A DNA stretch of 64,000 nucleotides from Serilophus lunatus (lineage: Eukaryota > Chordata > Aves > Passeriformes > Eurylaimidae). A program made the position numbers and the translations under genes. The notes below the pieces were generated by a model, which was not told where the DNA came from, did no database searches, and was given only the letters and a program-made list of their open reading frames with translations. The stretch covers positions 313,483 through 377,482 of the forward strand of contig VXBA01010948.1 in assembly GCA_013399895.1 (NCBI GenBank), in the 5' to 3' direction. Of the stretch, positions 50,154 through 62,900 are shown piece by piece. The number at the start of each line of letters is the position of its first letter. Positions within the stretch are counted from its first letter, which is position 1.

Positions 50154-50984
50154 TCACAAATGTTTCTTCTGATTGGACATTTCCATTGCCATTTTCTCAT
50201 GAGGATTCCTGCTATTAAAGATGATGAGCTCATGTTGCAGGCTTTCCATGAGCAAAAGCATCTGTGAGATGTTGCCTCTCAGATAAAGTAAATTCCTCAA
50301 AACTTCTGGCTGTTTATGTTTGACATTTCTGTGTCTCTGGTAAATTTGGTTGGATCTGGCCAACAGTAGTGCCACTGGTTTTGGAAATAAGACGCACAGA
50401 GGCAAGATGATACACACTTCAGGGTCAGAACTGAGCATTCCCAGAACTGAGAAACACAGGTTCCTCAAGACTGGTTCAGAATACGTTACCAAAAGACTGG
50501 TCAGACTTGTCAGCAAGCAACAGCCCCTGTCTGTGGGGAAATTCACCACCAGTGTCTCCCCAGGGCTGCTTGTAGTGCCAAGATTGACTGATTTACCTGA
50601 ACAGCAATAAGGAGAAATGCCACCCTTGCAGGGGCCAGACATGGGCAGCTATAAATCAAAGAATGCATGACTGCCATGGAGTAGGTACTCCCATAGACAG
50701 TCCTGCTGGTGGAGGTAACAGTCAATGGAAAACCTATTGGAGCTCATCCTGTTTTCTCTCTCCAAACCCAGCAATTTAGTCACTGGTATATTGATTTCAT
50801 CTGTGCAAAGCACATGCTCGTCCTTCAGCTGGATACACCACAGTCCATGTGTAAAAGAAAAGGAAATTGGATGTGGCCTTTGGATGCACATCATTAGCGG
50901 TGCCACAGGTGAAGCGGTAAGAGCTGTGCTCAGCTGCTCCCACAGTGCAGAGGACACAGCAGCTGCAGTCACAGACAACACTCA
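50154..50984 (-). other. Unrecognised open frame with one internal stop
   Basis: One minus-strand frame is open from about 50984 to 50154, about 276 codons, broken only by a TAG at 50646-50648. The upstream part gives 110 codons and the downstream part 162 codons from an ATG at 50642. The downstream part has a hydrophobic stretch around residues 40-95 and then a basic, helix-prone tail. I recognise no family. With ordinary stop frequencies an interval like this is uncommon but can arise once in a window of this size, and the local base composition is somewhat GC-richer. It may be a decayed pseudogene, part of an old retroelement, or chance. Confidence 0.2.
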
Positions 50985-53900
50985 AGCATGTCTGGGCTTT
51001 GGGTGGAGAGAAAAACAGGCTGTGTGGTAAGGACATCAGTTACTCTATGGTGAAGTGGAAGAAAGCTGCTCACTGGGAACATTCCAAGATCCCAAGGTAT
51101 AATCATCCTAAAGAAAGCAAGGAGGAAACTGTGATGTACCTCTGCCTGCCCCATAAGTTTTGCTGGGGTGAGATTCAATGAGCATGATGAGAGATGCAGA
51201 TATTAATTCAGGATGTCTGGTACCTTTCCCAGCAGATTGTCCTCCAAGGACAACCAAGTCCCTATAAACAAGAAGCTTTGCTCAGATACAGCGTGTTTAG
51301 TGAGAAGTTCCTCATTTTTAGAAGTGCAACTTGAAAATATGTGTTTACTCCAAACTTATCTGGTGATTTACGTGGCTCTATGGGTACTAGTCTGGAGCTC
51401 CCAGTGCTGAAAAAAGTTTCTGCCCTCAACATCTTGTACCACAAAAGATCCACAAACAAAATAAGAAAGAGATATAAGAAAACATATCAATTACTAAATG
51501 TTTGCATTGACCAGAGCTTAGGGGCATAAAGAAAATAAACCAAAAAACCCTCCTCATTGCCAAAGTACTCAAAACTCAAAATGATGGGGTCTTAATGTAA
51601 CATTCTTTCTCAAACAGACGCTCAAACAAATTTCAGCAGCAAGATTAACCCGAGGATACTCTTTGGCTGATTTCCTCTTGCCCCAAGATATGCATTTTAC
51701 AGGAGCTCTGTGGACTAGGAAGCCATAATCAGTATAATCACATTTTTATATGAAATATAAATAGGAAATGAGAGGATCAGTACTCATTTTGCTTAGAGAA
51801 CACGGTAACTCCTAAGTAGAGCAACTCATACTTGAAGACATCCACAAAGGAAGAGTGACACAACGAGAGGAAATACAACGGCACTAAGGCAAATAGGATT
51901 TTGCCAAAAAGATACTAGAGGTAAATAGTAAAGCTTTAAAAAGCATCTATTTCATAACAAATATTACATTACTTACATTTTCTCAGATGAAATTTCTTGC
52001 TGCCTGTACAAACATTTTCAGCCATTAATGCAAGAAATGCAGCAAATACCAGAATCTCAAGAAATTCATGCATAAAAAATCCTTCCTGGGAAGCAGCAGC
52101 TATCATTATTTTAGTCCCTTATTTACTGTTTCCTAACTCAAAAAACCCCCATGCTTCTATCCAGCACCAGCAAACTCTGTGTTACCATTCTCATTCCTGT
52201 TAAATACGCAACTAGGAGGTAACGTGCTTAGCAACCAGCCAAACACATTGCACTAGAAGAAAAGGAAGGTTCCTTGACAAGCATACTTGGCTAGAAGCCA
52301 GCTAAAAGACCCCAAAGCACCTCAGTCAAATGTCTGTGTTTTCTGAATAAACTATTAATTAATAAGAGGAACAGCAGAGACAGACTAAGTCAAAAGTGAT
52401 TTCGGGGCATACCCAAGCAGGTGAGCCATTGTTCATGCACACTGTTACTATGGCAGATATACAGAATAAATGACAAATAATTGCTTCTTAGGGCAGATGT
52501 GTAATCTATTCAGATGAAACAAGTAGTTTTGCCTCCTGGTCCCCCCAAGACACCACAGCACTGTCCCTGCAGTAGCACGAGTGGCTGCTTAGTGCCCTCA
52601 CCAAGGTACCAGGTTGCCCTGGTATGGCCAGATGCATGTAGCACATGCTAAATAAGATCATTTTTGGCTAATAAAAAAACTCCTTTGGTTGTGTGAACAA
52701 TCAAATGGCATTACACATGAGGCATTCTCTATAAAAGTACCACAACAGAAGTAAGGGACCAGATTTAGGCATCTTTTACAGAGCCAGTCAGGAAGAGGAG
52801 GAGGAGGATGAACTGATAGACACTCAGTCTTTGAGGATGTGGCTTCAAATCCTTCCAAAAACATCCGTGTGCTACCTCAGCGTAGCACTCACATTGTACT
52901 TGCAGCCTGCACAGAGGGAAGCACTGTGAGATAGGCAAAAACATTTCCACTGCTCTAGCCAAGCACGTCCCTCTAGCCCACCAGAGCATGTTGTAGAGCT
53001 CAGCAAAAAAATCACATCCCTGTTAATGTTTTCGCACCAGATCCATGCCCAGGACCTGTGAGGACTTGGTCATTTTCTGCTGCCTGTCTTTTAGGGGAGG
53101 AGGTAAGAAAATAAAAACGTGAGAACCCTTCACTGCAGCAGAGAGGACTGTGGGGACATCCTCCAAGCTCTTCAGGCCAGTCACTGACAACATACTCTCA
53201 AGATTTTACTCACACCATGTCAGAAGACCAAGAGCTTGTGTGGGACTATTTTGGGGAAGAAATGCATGAAAACTCTCCTGAGAATTGACAATATTCACAC
53301 TCAGTCTGTAATATATGGCTGAAAACTTTAAAAAGATTGAGATAGCTCTGACTCAAAAATAATTGGCAATGATACAGCATACTCACAACCAAACAAAAAA
53401 ATATCATTTGGATTCCATTTTGACAAAAGACCAAGACAATAATGACTATAACGAGGCAGAAATGTCTAGGAAGCCACTGAAATAGACTTCAAATAGTACA
53501 TAAGGCAGACCAAAGATAGACCATATGTTCTGCTAGAATAAAAACATATGCTTTAAAGGACAAATGATTTATGAAGAATTGGTTAAGTAGGATTCATCAT
53601 GTGCAGGTAAAGAATTTCAGGATGCTGCTACTACAAACAACTGTCTGAGGAGAGATTATAGCCGAGAACACCATCTGTAAATGCGGGAAAAAAGAGGGTG
53701 GCAGTATTGTGATCCAGTTTCTGAATATGAATATATCATGGAAAATACCATATTCCATAACCCCTTGATATTCACAGAAATAACCTTTCCATTAATCTTC
53801 ACTTGATTACAGTGACTATTTTCATAACAAGAATAGCTGTATCTCTGATGTGCCTTGTAGCACAGGAAATAATAGATTCAGTCTTAAAAAGATGAAGGAC

Positions 53901-56586
53901 AAATTTTGGAGAGAACTATGCATTATCCATGATGACAAACAGAAAGTTAACAGCGGCAGAGTGGAAAGCAGCCTATCTAAAGTAACAAATGTCCATAGCT
54001 CACCCTTAAAAATAAGGCATGGCATCAGAACTTAATGATGAATGGATCTCAGCTGATTCAATACAGAATAGCAGTTCAGTAAATATACCTGAACTACTCA
54101 GTTTCTTTCTTTGCACAAGATAAAAGAAAAAAGGAATCCAAACCTTCAAATTACAGAGACAACATATAGGGCAAAAATAACTTCTTATGTTCCAAGCCAG
54201 CCAGAGACCACCCCTAAGAAATCAAGCTTTTTACAGATACATGCTATTTTGGATCACTTCATTTTTCAGATGATCTCTGCAAAGATCTCACAATCATTGC
54301 TTAAAACAAACATGAAACCCTGGGCATGAGGGATGGTAAATCCTACTTGCTATCTCATGGAGCTGGAAGGCAGAAATGGGGCAGACTGACATGGCTCTCC
54401 CGCATTTCATGTACATGGATCCATGGCACGTGTAACATGCCACTGTAGGCTGCCACACTGCCAGTGTCCTGGGAGGTGAGGGCAGCTGAGAGGCCTAAAA
54501 TCAGCAGGGACTTCAGGAGGAGGCATGTAGCTCTGCCAGCTTCTCTGACCATACTGAGTCAGGTCTTGCGTTGCTAGAACCACGAGCAGCTCACACCTAG
54601 GGAGCATTGCAAGTACCAGAGTCTGCATATCTGAATTTCTGAATCCTTGAGATGAGATTCATCCATGCAATCACAGGTGTCAGCATGAGAAACCTGCAGT
54701 CACACAACTGAATCCCCTTCTCCCAGTATCTTCCTTGGGCATTCACCCAGGCACCATCTTTGATTATGTGTTCAATACAGCTCATCTGTCTCATTTGTGA
54801 TAGGAATCTTTCTTTAAAAAAAAAATTAAAAAAATAAAAAGCACCAGTGAAAATCCAAAATTAAGAGATGTTTATTCCCAGAGGACAGTGAACTGTCACT
54901 CAGTCAAGGCCACCCTGTCCAAACAAGTCCTTTCCCAAACAAGTTTTCTCAAACAAGACTCCAGGAGACCTCATCACACGGCCATGAGAGCTGAATCTTT
55001 CAAGTTCATTTTATAGGATAAACACTCATTTTAATGCCTCTGACCCAGCAATGCTTCATCCAGTGCATGAGTAGCATCCTGCCCATGGCACTCAGGCAGA
55101 ACTCCAAGGCACCATAGGTTCACAGTCCTGATTTTTATGTTGCTTTCAAGGACAGAGCTTTGTGGCACAGAAACTCTGTTTATATTTCAGCTGGTTTAAA
55201 GGCAAAGATGTAATATGGTGGTTTTTAATGCCTCTCATGCTGGAGCAAGCTGGTAAGGCTCTTGAAAGAGGAGGGGCTGTATTTGCATTTATTCTGGCCA
55301 CACGGTGACTGACTTCAGAGAGTGTTGCAAGGAAATTACATTTTCTGAGAGAAGAAAAGTCCATGAGCAAACTGAGCTGGTCCAATTAATATAGAGTACC
55401 CTGCTCTACCTGTGGTTTATGAATAAGGCCCTAGGAAAAACTGATCATTTATCTGTATGTAAATAGGCTCACAGTTTCACTCCCCTTTTTTTCCCCCAAA
55501 AGAATTCTCTAACCTATAGTGCAGCTATTTGCAAACTAGCTTAAAGGGTTCATTCACTGCTAAAGCGTACTTACATAACAAGAAAGCAGGTTTATTTGCC
55601 CTTCACAAAAGAAATGCATTTAAGTGTGAATGACAAACTATGACCCTTGTGCTACGCAAGGTGACTCACTGCCCTCTGAGAAGGCTTTCAGCTCCAGAGG
55701 GAGCAAGTGTTACACGACAGGGAGGACTGCTGGTCTGACCTGCAGTCAAAAAAGAACCTTAAGTGACACAGTTGCAGTGGGATGGGAGGAGGATGATGAG
55801 ATGTAACTTCAGAGGAGGGAGGATCTGAGGGCAATATTCAGGGCAGGTGTACACTTAATACAGCTGTACCCTACAGCAGCTCATAATAGGCAAACACAGA
55901 TCAAGATGGGCTTTCCAAACTCTACCTGCAGCGCCACAACCCAGTCCAGCATGGTCAGCTGCAGTGGGGACCTAGAAAAAAACTCATTTTGCTTCTCTAG
56001 AAATCATTCTTGTCCACCATGCAAAGTCTTCAGTATATGGTAATTAGCAGCCATCACCTACTATGCAGCTTCTAGAAAAGCCACCTTCTGTCTGCTGATG
56101 AGGATGGGCTGGTGAGGTGAGCCCAAAATGCCTATCACCTTGTAAAGCCAGTGCTCCTTCAGCTGTTTAGGCAACAAGTACTATACTACTGCCAAGGCTG
56201 CTGCTTTCATCTCCCCCAGCAGCATCTTGGGGTGCTTGCTTGGCACGCTAGCATCAGTGCTAAGAGGAACCAGGGTGAGCTAAATGTTTGTCTCTAAGTG
56301 TGCACAGAGCAGGTAAATAGGGTAATGGTGTAAAAGACAGAATAGCTTTTTAATCAAACAGCAATGGGTTTGAGGATGGACAGAACCCCTTACAGTGCTT
56401 TGCAGGCATGGAGGGCTACAGTGCAGGGCATCTCTCAGAAATGCCCTAATAGGATGTTTGAAATTAAATTGCTAATACCGAATAGTACCATTTGAAACAT
56501 AAAGAAGGTACATTTAACTTGACAGTATCTCTCTAAACGTAACTAGTTTAGAGGCTAGACATTAAAATATTGAAAGCTGCTAATAA
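50985..56586. other. Non-coding stretch
   Basis: No gene was recognised over about 5.6 kb. A hairpin with 7-bp arms and a TTGC loop (TACCAGG/CCTGGTA) lies at 52607-52624. A-rich sequence at 54815-54840 follows a GC-richer block (54350-54800) whose origin I could not identify. Confidence 0.5.
52607..52624. repeat. 7-bp inverted repeat, TTGC loop
   Basis: TACCAGG (52607-52613) and CCTGGTA (52618-52624) are exact reverse complements around a 4-nt loop. No RNA family or terminator role can be assigned. Confidence 0.8.
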
Positions 56587-56612
56587 ATATATATATATAT
56601 ATATATATATAT
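56587..56612 (+). repeat. (AT)13 microsatellite
   Basis: Thirteen uninterrupted AT units. Likely polymorphic. Confidence 0.95.
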
Positions 56613-57411
56613 TACCACTAGTTATAAATTGTTTAAATACCTTAATGCAGAGGGGTTTATGATGACTGAGATTGGTGCATTCATATGTGTAAATACACCT
56701 CTATTGCTTCAGGAAAGGCAATTACTAGGCATTATATTATTTCATACTTAATAATTTTTTCATCCTTCCCTGGAACAGAAATGATTCATAGGTAAGGGGT
56801 CATACAAAGGGGTTGTAGCTTATGCTACCAACAAAGCATTCAGAGATGGCAAGTACCCTGAAACGCAGTTTCAAGACCACCACTGTACTTCAAAGGAGGG
56901 AAAAGCATTTCTTTTCTTCTGTACTACAGAGAAGATTTAGGTTTAAAGAAACTATTATTTGAGTTCAAAACTTTGAACTCAAAGACTGAGGCAAACTCTA
57001 GTCTGTTTCCTTGACACAGTATCTAATGTCATTGAAAGTTTCAGCACACACATTTCCTAGTAACTACACTACATTTAAATGATCTTTTAAGGGCAGAGCT
57101 CACCACTGCAGTGTGCAACACAGGGCTGTGCACCGGTCGCAGAGCTTCTGACAGGAGAACGCAATTTGCTTAGCATGCAAGCAGTGCTCATTAGCACTTG
57201 CAAAGTCCTGAGTGTGTTTACAGGGTTCAAAAATTATTTGGATTAATACAATCCAAGTCACCTCCTGCACATGGCAGTGCAGAACACAAGTGGGTCACTA
57301 GATCTCCAGTGTGTGGATTCTTAAGTCATTATAAGTGCATGTTTAAGAGATTAAGTAGCACTATTTAAGGATTCAGAAGGATTTTAAATGCTAAGATATT
57401 TATCAGGTCAA
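56613..57411. other. AT-rich non-coding stretch
   Basis: No gene was seen. A short stem-loop (AGTGCT/AGCACT around CATT, near 57184-57199) is too small to be called a microRNA. Confidence 0.5.
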
Positions 57412-57428
57412 ATATATATATATATATA
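57412..57428 (+). repeat. Short AT dinucleotide run
   Basis: Seventeen bases of uninterrupted AT alternation. Confidence 0.9.
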
Positions 57429-58529
57429 ACTCTCAATTGTTTCCAGTGATGGATTAAACATATGCAAAAATCCTTCCTTAATGTAGCTTCAGCTACTGTT
57501 TAAAATGAGGTAGTCTAACAAATGTATTTAGGACAAAATAAAAAAAAATCCATGTGTGGAAATGGGACTAATGGCTTCATTCTGAATCCTTTGAAGAAAT
57601 GTCTCCTGTGTTTTTTTAATCAGCAGTGTGTTAGTACGAGTGCTGCATGTTCATAAAGCTGTATTAGTAGACCCCTTCTTGCACTGGGGTCCCTCTGGCA
57701 TTGGGTAGGTTAAACAATTGCTGGTATCAAATTAGTATTTGATTTCCACTGATAACAAAGTTCCTCCATCCTAAATTACAGATAAACTATTCCAATAGAG
57801 CTGAGGGGAAAATTAATAAACCTATTCTTATTAAAAACGAACAAACAAAAAATCCCAAATAAACAACAAAAAGATAAACATGCCCAATAAGACGTATAGA
57901 TGAGCTGAATATTTTTAAACCAGACAGATAAGTATGTGTTTACTCAATGTGGCTGAGCTATGATGTGTTTCAGCAAACATCATATAGCTAAAGAGAAGGC
58001 TGAACATTTTAATGTCCTCAATACAGCACAACAGTTAAGAATAAATATATTTGCTCCAACTGCAACTCATGCTGGGAAACTCCAACAGCAATCACTTTAG
58101 AGGTGCTTGTAGTTTTACTTAATTGAGTTGGTAAAGTGAATTTGGTAGGAGAAAGCAGAATATACCAGCTCTTTTTTTAAAATGCTCTGATTTTCTTTAC
58201 TCAATCACCACTAAAAGGAACAAATTTACTTTGAGTAGAGCTTAAACTTAGGTGCCCATCTTCATTTATGTAAAGTCTTGAAGGTGTCAGGGAAGAGGAT
58301 AAATTTCGAAGTGTCATGCCTTCAATCTGAAAGAGACTGAAACCTGTAAGAATTAAGATGGGTTAAAGCCATACCAAGAGCAGGCAGCACATAAATACAA
58401 GAAGCATTGCTGTATCTCACACTTTGCAAGAAAAAGGATCACTTCCTGGGGGCAGTCCAGGTCTTTTAGTGATGCTACATGGTACTCTTCACCAATGAAA
58501 GGCTTTCAGGTAGTATGTTTGTCAAGGGA
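57429..58529. other. AT-rich non-coding stretch
   Basis: No gene or repeat family was recognised. Confidence 0.5.
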
Positions 58530-58553
58530 GACCAGTCTTCACAGGGACTGGTC
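58530..58553. repeat. Perfect 8-bp inverted repeat, 8-nt loop
   Basis: GACCAGTC (58530-58537) and GACTGGTC (58546-58553) are exact reverse complements. The site lies just upstream of a MIR-like relic. No function can be assigned. Confidence 0.8.
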
Positions 58554-58581
58554 AGGGGGTTGTGCTTTTGGCTCATCTTCC

Positions 58582-58668
58582 TAGCGCTGCCCATTCTCTG
58601 ATGGGTATCCTTGGGCAAATCATGTCAACACTGAAAAGTTTAATTTCCCTGTCCTTGTAGGGGATCAG
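58582..58668 (+). mobile_element. MIR-like ancient SINE relic
   Basis: 'gcgctgcccattctctgatg' then 'ggtatccttgggcaaatcat' aligns with the MIR core (CTCTGCCACTTACTAGCTGTGTGACCTTGGGCAAGTCA), and 'tttaatttccctgtcc' with the CAGTTTCCTCATCTG part. This is the clearest of the MIR-like relics in the window. Confidence 0.52.
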
Positions 58669-58670
58669 TG

Positions 58671-59011
58671 ATTGACTTCCATTATGAAAAATTTTACTAA
58701 GTGGGATTTATATTAACTTTCTGTATCTAGTCAAGGTCTGGAAACCACATGCAAAGTAGAACCCATCCAAATAAAAGGAATAGAAGATCATCAGATCTTT
58801 GAAAGTATGATATGGGAAAAAGCTGAAGCACTTGGATTGATTTTTTTTTTTCTGCAGAATGTAAACAAGATGAGACATGTCAACAGTCTTCAAATATCTA
58901 TTAGTCAGAAACAATTCTATGCTTCTGTATAGGGCAGAAACAATTTTCTGCATGCTCTGCAGACAGAACAAGAGAAACAGGTATAAATTCTTCCAAGAGA
59001 ATTATAGGTTG
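58671..59011. other. Non-coding spacer
   Basis: Nothing recognisable apart from a T-run near 58842-58851. Confidence 0.5.
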
Positions 59012-59016
59012 GACAC
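59012..59016 (+). repeat. Left target duplication GACAC
   Basis: GACAC directly precedes the LTR and is repeated exactly at 59925-59929. Five bases is the usual length for ERVL-type integrations. Confidence 0.75.
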
Positions 59017-59447
59017 TGTATTGGTTTTTCTGTGGCCAGGTTTTGGTGGCAGTGGGGGGGGGCTGAGGGAGAGGCTTCTTCAAGAAGCTACTGGAAGTTT
59101 CCCCATGTCCAGGCTGGGCCCGCTGCTGGCCAAGGCCAGGCCAAACAGTGGTTGACAGAACGCCTCTGTGATAACATATTTAAGAAGGAAGAAAAAAAAA
59201 AAAGCTAGGAGGAAAATATAGATGGCTGCTGGAGAGGAGCAGGGTGAGAGCCTGTGAGCAACACCGCAGACACCAAGGTCAGTGCAGAAGGAGGGGGAGG
59301 AGATGCTCCTGGCGCCGGAGCTGAGATCCAGCTGCAGCCCATGGTGCAGCCCATGGTGAAGCAGTGACCCCCTGCAGCCCATGGAGGACCACAGGAGTGC
59401 AGAGATCCACCTGTAGCCCGTGGAGGAGCCACGCCGGAGCAGGTGGA

Positions 59448-59548
59448 NNNNNNNNNNNNNNNNNNNNNNNNNNNNNNNNNNNNNNNNNNNNNNNNNNNNN
59501 NNNNNNNNNNNNNNNNNNNNNNNNNNNNNNNNNNNNNNNNNNNNNNNN
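59448..59548. other. Assembly gap (run of N)
   Basis: A run of 101 N by my count. The real length is probably unknown and represented by a placeholder. It lies in the internal tandem-repeat part of the ERVL-type LTR, where a short-read assembly would be expected to break. Confidence 0.98.
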
Positions 59549-59729
59549 GGCTGGAAGGACTCCTCTCCCCAAGCAGCGGCTGAGAACAGCAGCTGACCAC
59601 AGCAACACCTCCCCCCCACCTCGCCTTTTGCCTTGACCGCTGTGGGAGAGCAGGTTGGATGTAAGAAGGAGGGGGTGGGGGGTAAAAGGTGTCTTTTAGT
59701 GTCTCACTCTTAGCTCTGATCTTGTTAGT

Positions 59730-59735
59730 AATAAA
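59730..59735 (+). terminator. LTR poly(A) signal AATAAA
   Basis: AATAAA in 'agtaataaacc' marks the R region of the ERVL-type LTR and is followed by the U5-like 'cctgtgacagtgatt' segment. Confidence 0.5.
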
Positions 59736-59924
59736 CCTGACTATCATTCCCACATGGAGTCTTGTTTTGCCTGTGACAGTGATTAAGAAAGAATCTGTTA
59801 TAGTCCTTATCATGAATAACGAAACCTCTCATTATATTCTCTCTCTCCTCTATAGCTGGGCAAGGGGGAGTGAGAGAGGGGCTGTAGTGGACCCCTGGCA
59901 CTCAGCCCGGGTTAAACCACTACA

Positions 59925-59929
59925 GACAC
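59925..59929 (+). repeat. Right target duplication GACAC
   Basis: Exact partner of the duplication at 59012-59016. Confidence 0.75.
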
Positions 59930-62900
59930 CATGAATTATTTTCAAAAAGTAAAAAAGAAACAAGCTTCCCAGTCAAGATCCATCCTTTAAACATGTGACA
60001 AATACCCATAGAGTAAAATCTGATGCAAATCATGCAAGTATTGCTGATCATCCTTCAAGAACAAGGACTTCTCATCATACTGACCTGTTTTCAGTAACCC
60101 TATGTCTCTGATCTCCCTGAGAAAACTTTGTGAAATGCTTTACATACATCACCATTTCTTAATGGAAAAAGTATCTGTTATCAAATATAATAATTTCTGG
60201 CTGCATTCTGGCTGTACTTTTACTTGTGTGCTACAATATAATACACATTATGACCATGTTTCTAGTTCCATGTTTTGTGGTCTATATGAAAGGGCCTCTA
60301 ACATCTAACTTCCCTCTTTGCTGTTCTTTGATTAGCTTGTTCTAATTTCCCTGCAGTTCACATGACACAGTTCCCCCTTCTCCCTACACAGTGTTAACAG
60401 AGAGGCAGCTCAACTGCTGGTTCTATAAAAAAGTCAGTCATGGGACTAAGTGAGCTCTAAGAAACTGCTTCATGAATTGGAGTACTTTGATATGATGACA
60501 AAACAAGCTTTACAGAGATGAAGGACTATATCTACTTCACAGCTGAAACACGCTCATGGAAGTTCTCCCTCAGCACAGGAAGTCTGGAGGGGACATCACT
60601 GCATCACATAAAAAGCACAAATGTTCCTAAAACTCTCCCCAAGGAAGCAGAGTTTTGCTCCACTGTAGATGAGAGCAAGTGGCTAACTGTGACATTTGTG
60701 TTGGAACACTTCAAACATGGTCTTGAAGCATTATCATGTTCCCCCTGACATGGCTTAGGAAAAAATATCTCTTCCAGTTCATGTTCCCAGCTGGTGATCA
60801 TTTTCCATGTTGTGCTCCCAGAAAGCTCATCTCTGGGTCTCTCAGACCATCTATTCTGGGATAGAGCAAGTTCAGAGAGATGAAGGCACCTGGGCTTCAA
60901 ACAGCCCACATGAACCTTCCAGTATGCTCCAAGGTGATTCATGTGAGGAACATGGCATATGCACATGTTCCTCACTTCTCCTTTCAACAAGGCAGGGATA
61001 GCAACACTTGCCTGTCTCCCAACAGTTTTCTGAAAGGAAATCAATTCTTATTTACCAATACCATTCAAAAAACCCCCAAAACTTCTTTAGAAGTATCAAT
61101 GTATTAAATTGCATTTAGAGCCAAAAAATTGACTGAACAGTTCTGTCCACAAGCCATATTGTGCAACACAGTAATGCTGAAATCTGTCACCACATGCCAA
61201 CCCTTCAGCCTGCAGTAAAGTGCAGGATAATTTCTACAGAATCAGTGGAACTGGCACTAACACCACTATGTGGAGAAGCTCTCCATATTCCAGCTAACTG
61301 GAGGTCTTTATGCAGCTGCAAATAGATTAAAGTGTCTAATAATCTATTGAGTTTGGGTTTTGTTGCTTTTTTTTTTTTCTTTCACAAAAGTGAGGTATTT
61401 CAAATGTAGGTTGTTTATTATATGCTATTGTTGGAGTTTCCACTTGCAATCACAGTGGAAACACCTCATTTCCAAGACCCCTGAATGATATGGATTCCCA
61501 GCTGGTGCTGCAGCACAGGCTGCTGGAGACCTCTCCTTCCAAGGCATGTGGCACTGACTAGACCTCATGAAGCCAATGAAACAATTACTCAAGTTAGTAG
61601 AGTGCAAGTGACCTTTAAACCCTCAATTACTCCCTGTACTTGTGCTGTTTAATTCCCATGCATCACTCTGAGATCTTGGGGAGTTTGTCTTGAAACTCCT
61701 CCTGCAAACCATCATGGCTCATAGACAGTCTAGGATTCCTGATGCAGGGTGGCTGCCAGGTCCACCCCCAGCTCAGTTATCCCTTCTCATCTCTCAGCAC
61801 CTGCAGATTGACGTTAAACTTTTTATACCCTTTATCCATTTCCTTCTAATCACTACCAGAAAAATTGCTTTATCTCCAGCATAGTGCTTTAAAAATAGAA
61901 GGAAAGTGTAAAACCTAAAGCACTCCAGCTCTTACCACACGAACAGTATTTATATAAGGTGATTTGTTACTGTATCTTTGCTAAAATGTTGCCAGATTTG
62001 AATAGTTAGAAATGGGCTAAGCAGAATTCAGAATCCAACAAAAGTCCAATGTCAATCGTGGCTTATTTACCTCCAGGTCTGCAAGCTAATGCTAAAGAAA
62101 AGTTAAATGCATTTATTCTGATAGTAACCAAAATGCTGTAAATAACATATCAGAGTTGATAAGCAGGAATACATACTATATATTGGGGGGCATAAAACAT
62201 CCTAAGTGCTGTACTGGTCTAGTTTATTTTACTGCACTAGGCTTCTACATCTCGTCTCTCACCCTTGAGACACATTTGTATTAAAATTATCAGGTCCAAC
62301 ACCAAGCCAAGGACAGGGACTGAGAAAGTTGAGAGTGTTCGGGTCACAGCTGCACTTCTGCTTGCAGCTGGATTCCCAACTTCAGAGCACTGTGGCTGCA
62401 CAGGATGAAGCATCAGAAGACACCTACAGCTGGCAAACACAGCTCCTCATCCCCACAATCACAGGGAGAACATGGGTGGCATCAGCATCTTGTTAGCCAA
62501 GGGCAGAATTTATGCACTCGCAGAGACCACAGGGATAATTAGTTTGAACACATTATCCACTACAATCCGTTTGTAAAGCCCTAGCTGCCCATGTGAGATG
62601 CCAGGACATTTAGCCTGGCTCCAAGTGACCAGAGCATTGTGTCAAGCAGTGGGAGGACTAATGGAGATGGATGCTGCAAAAAAGTCAGTTAGCCAAGTGT
62701 GCCAAAAAACCCAACTTCCTTACAATCCACCCAGTGGAGCTTCCTTCCCCAAAAAACTTCCCTCTGAAATACCTATGGAGTGAAGTAAACTTTCAAGCAA
62801 GCCTACAGTAGTTTCTCGGAAGCGTTATCAAAGCTAATTATGTATACAATTCATAAGTTAATTACAAACTGCAAAAAAAAGTGAAGCTTTGTGTCTGCTG

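Larger units (their letters stand above)
59017..59924 (+). mobile_element. ERVL-type solo LTR with internal gap
   Basis: The LTR starts TGTATTGG and ends CCACTACA, which are near-perfect inverted repeats. It is flanked by identical GACAC duplications. Inside it follows an avian ERVL LTR closely: 'ctgtggccaggttttgg', 'ctgctggccaaggccaggcc', 'cgcctctgtgataacatatt', then several 'cagcccatggagg' units. After the gap come a poly(A) signal in 'agtaataaacctgac', 'gttttgcctgtgacagtgat', and the end 'cggg' plus 'ttaaaccactaca'. No internal retroviral sequence adjoins it, so it is a solo LTR. About 100 undetermined bases fall in the repeated middle part. The frames that cross the gap are not genes. Confidence 0.9.

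Noticed and set aside
54350..54840. GC-richer block followed by an A-rich run, as a possible processed pseudogene
   Set aside because: No protein similarity was recognised, and the A-rich run is broken by T. Processed pseudogenes are rare in birds.
57177..57202. Small stem-loop as a possible microRNA precursor
   Set aside because: Only a 6-bp stem plus a bulged 4-bp extension, too short for a precursor.
59080..59813. Long minus-strand frames of 179 and 202 codons
   Set aside because: They cross the run of undetermined bases and lie in an LTR. The apparent length comes from the gap.
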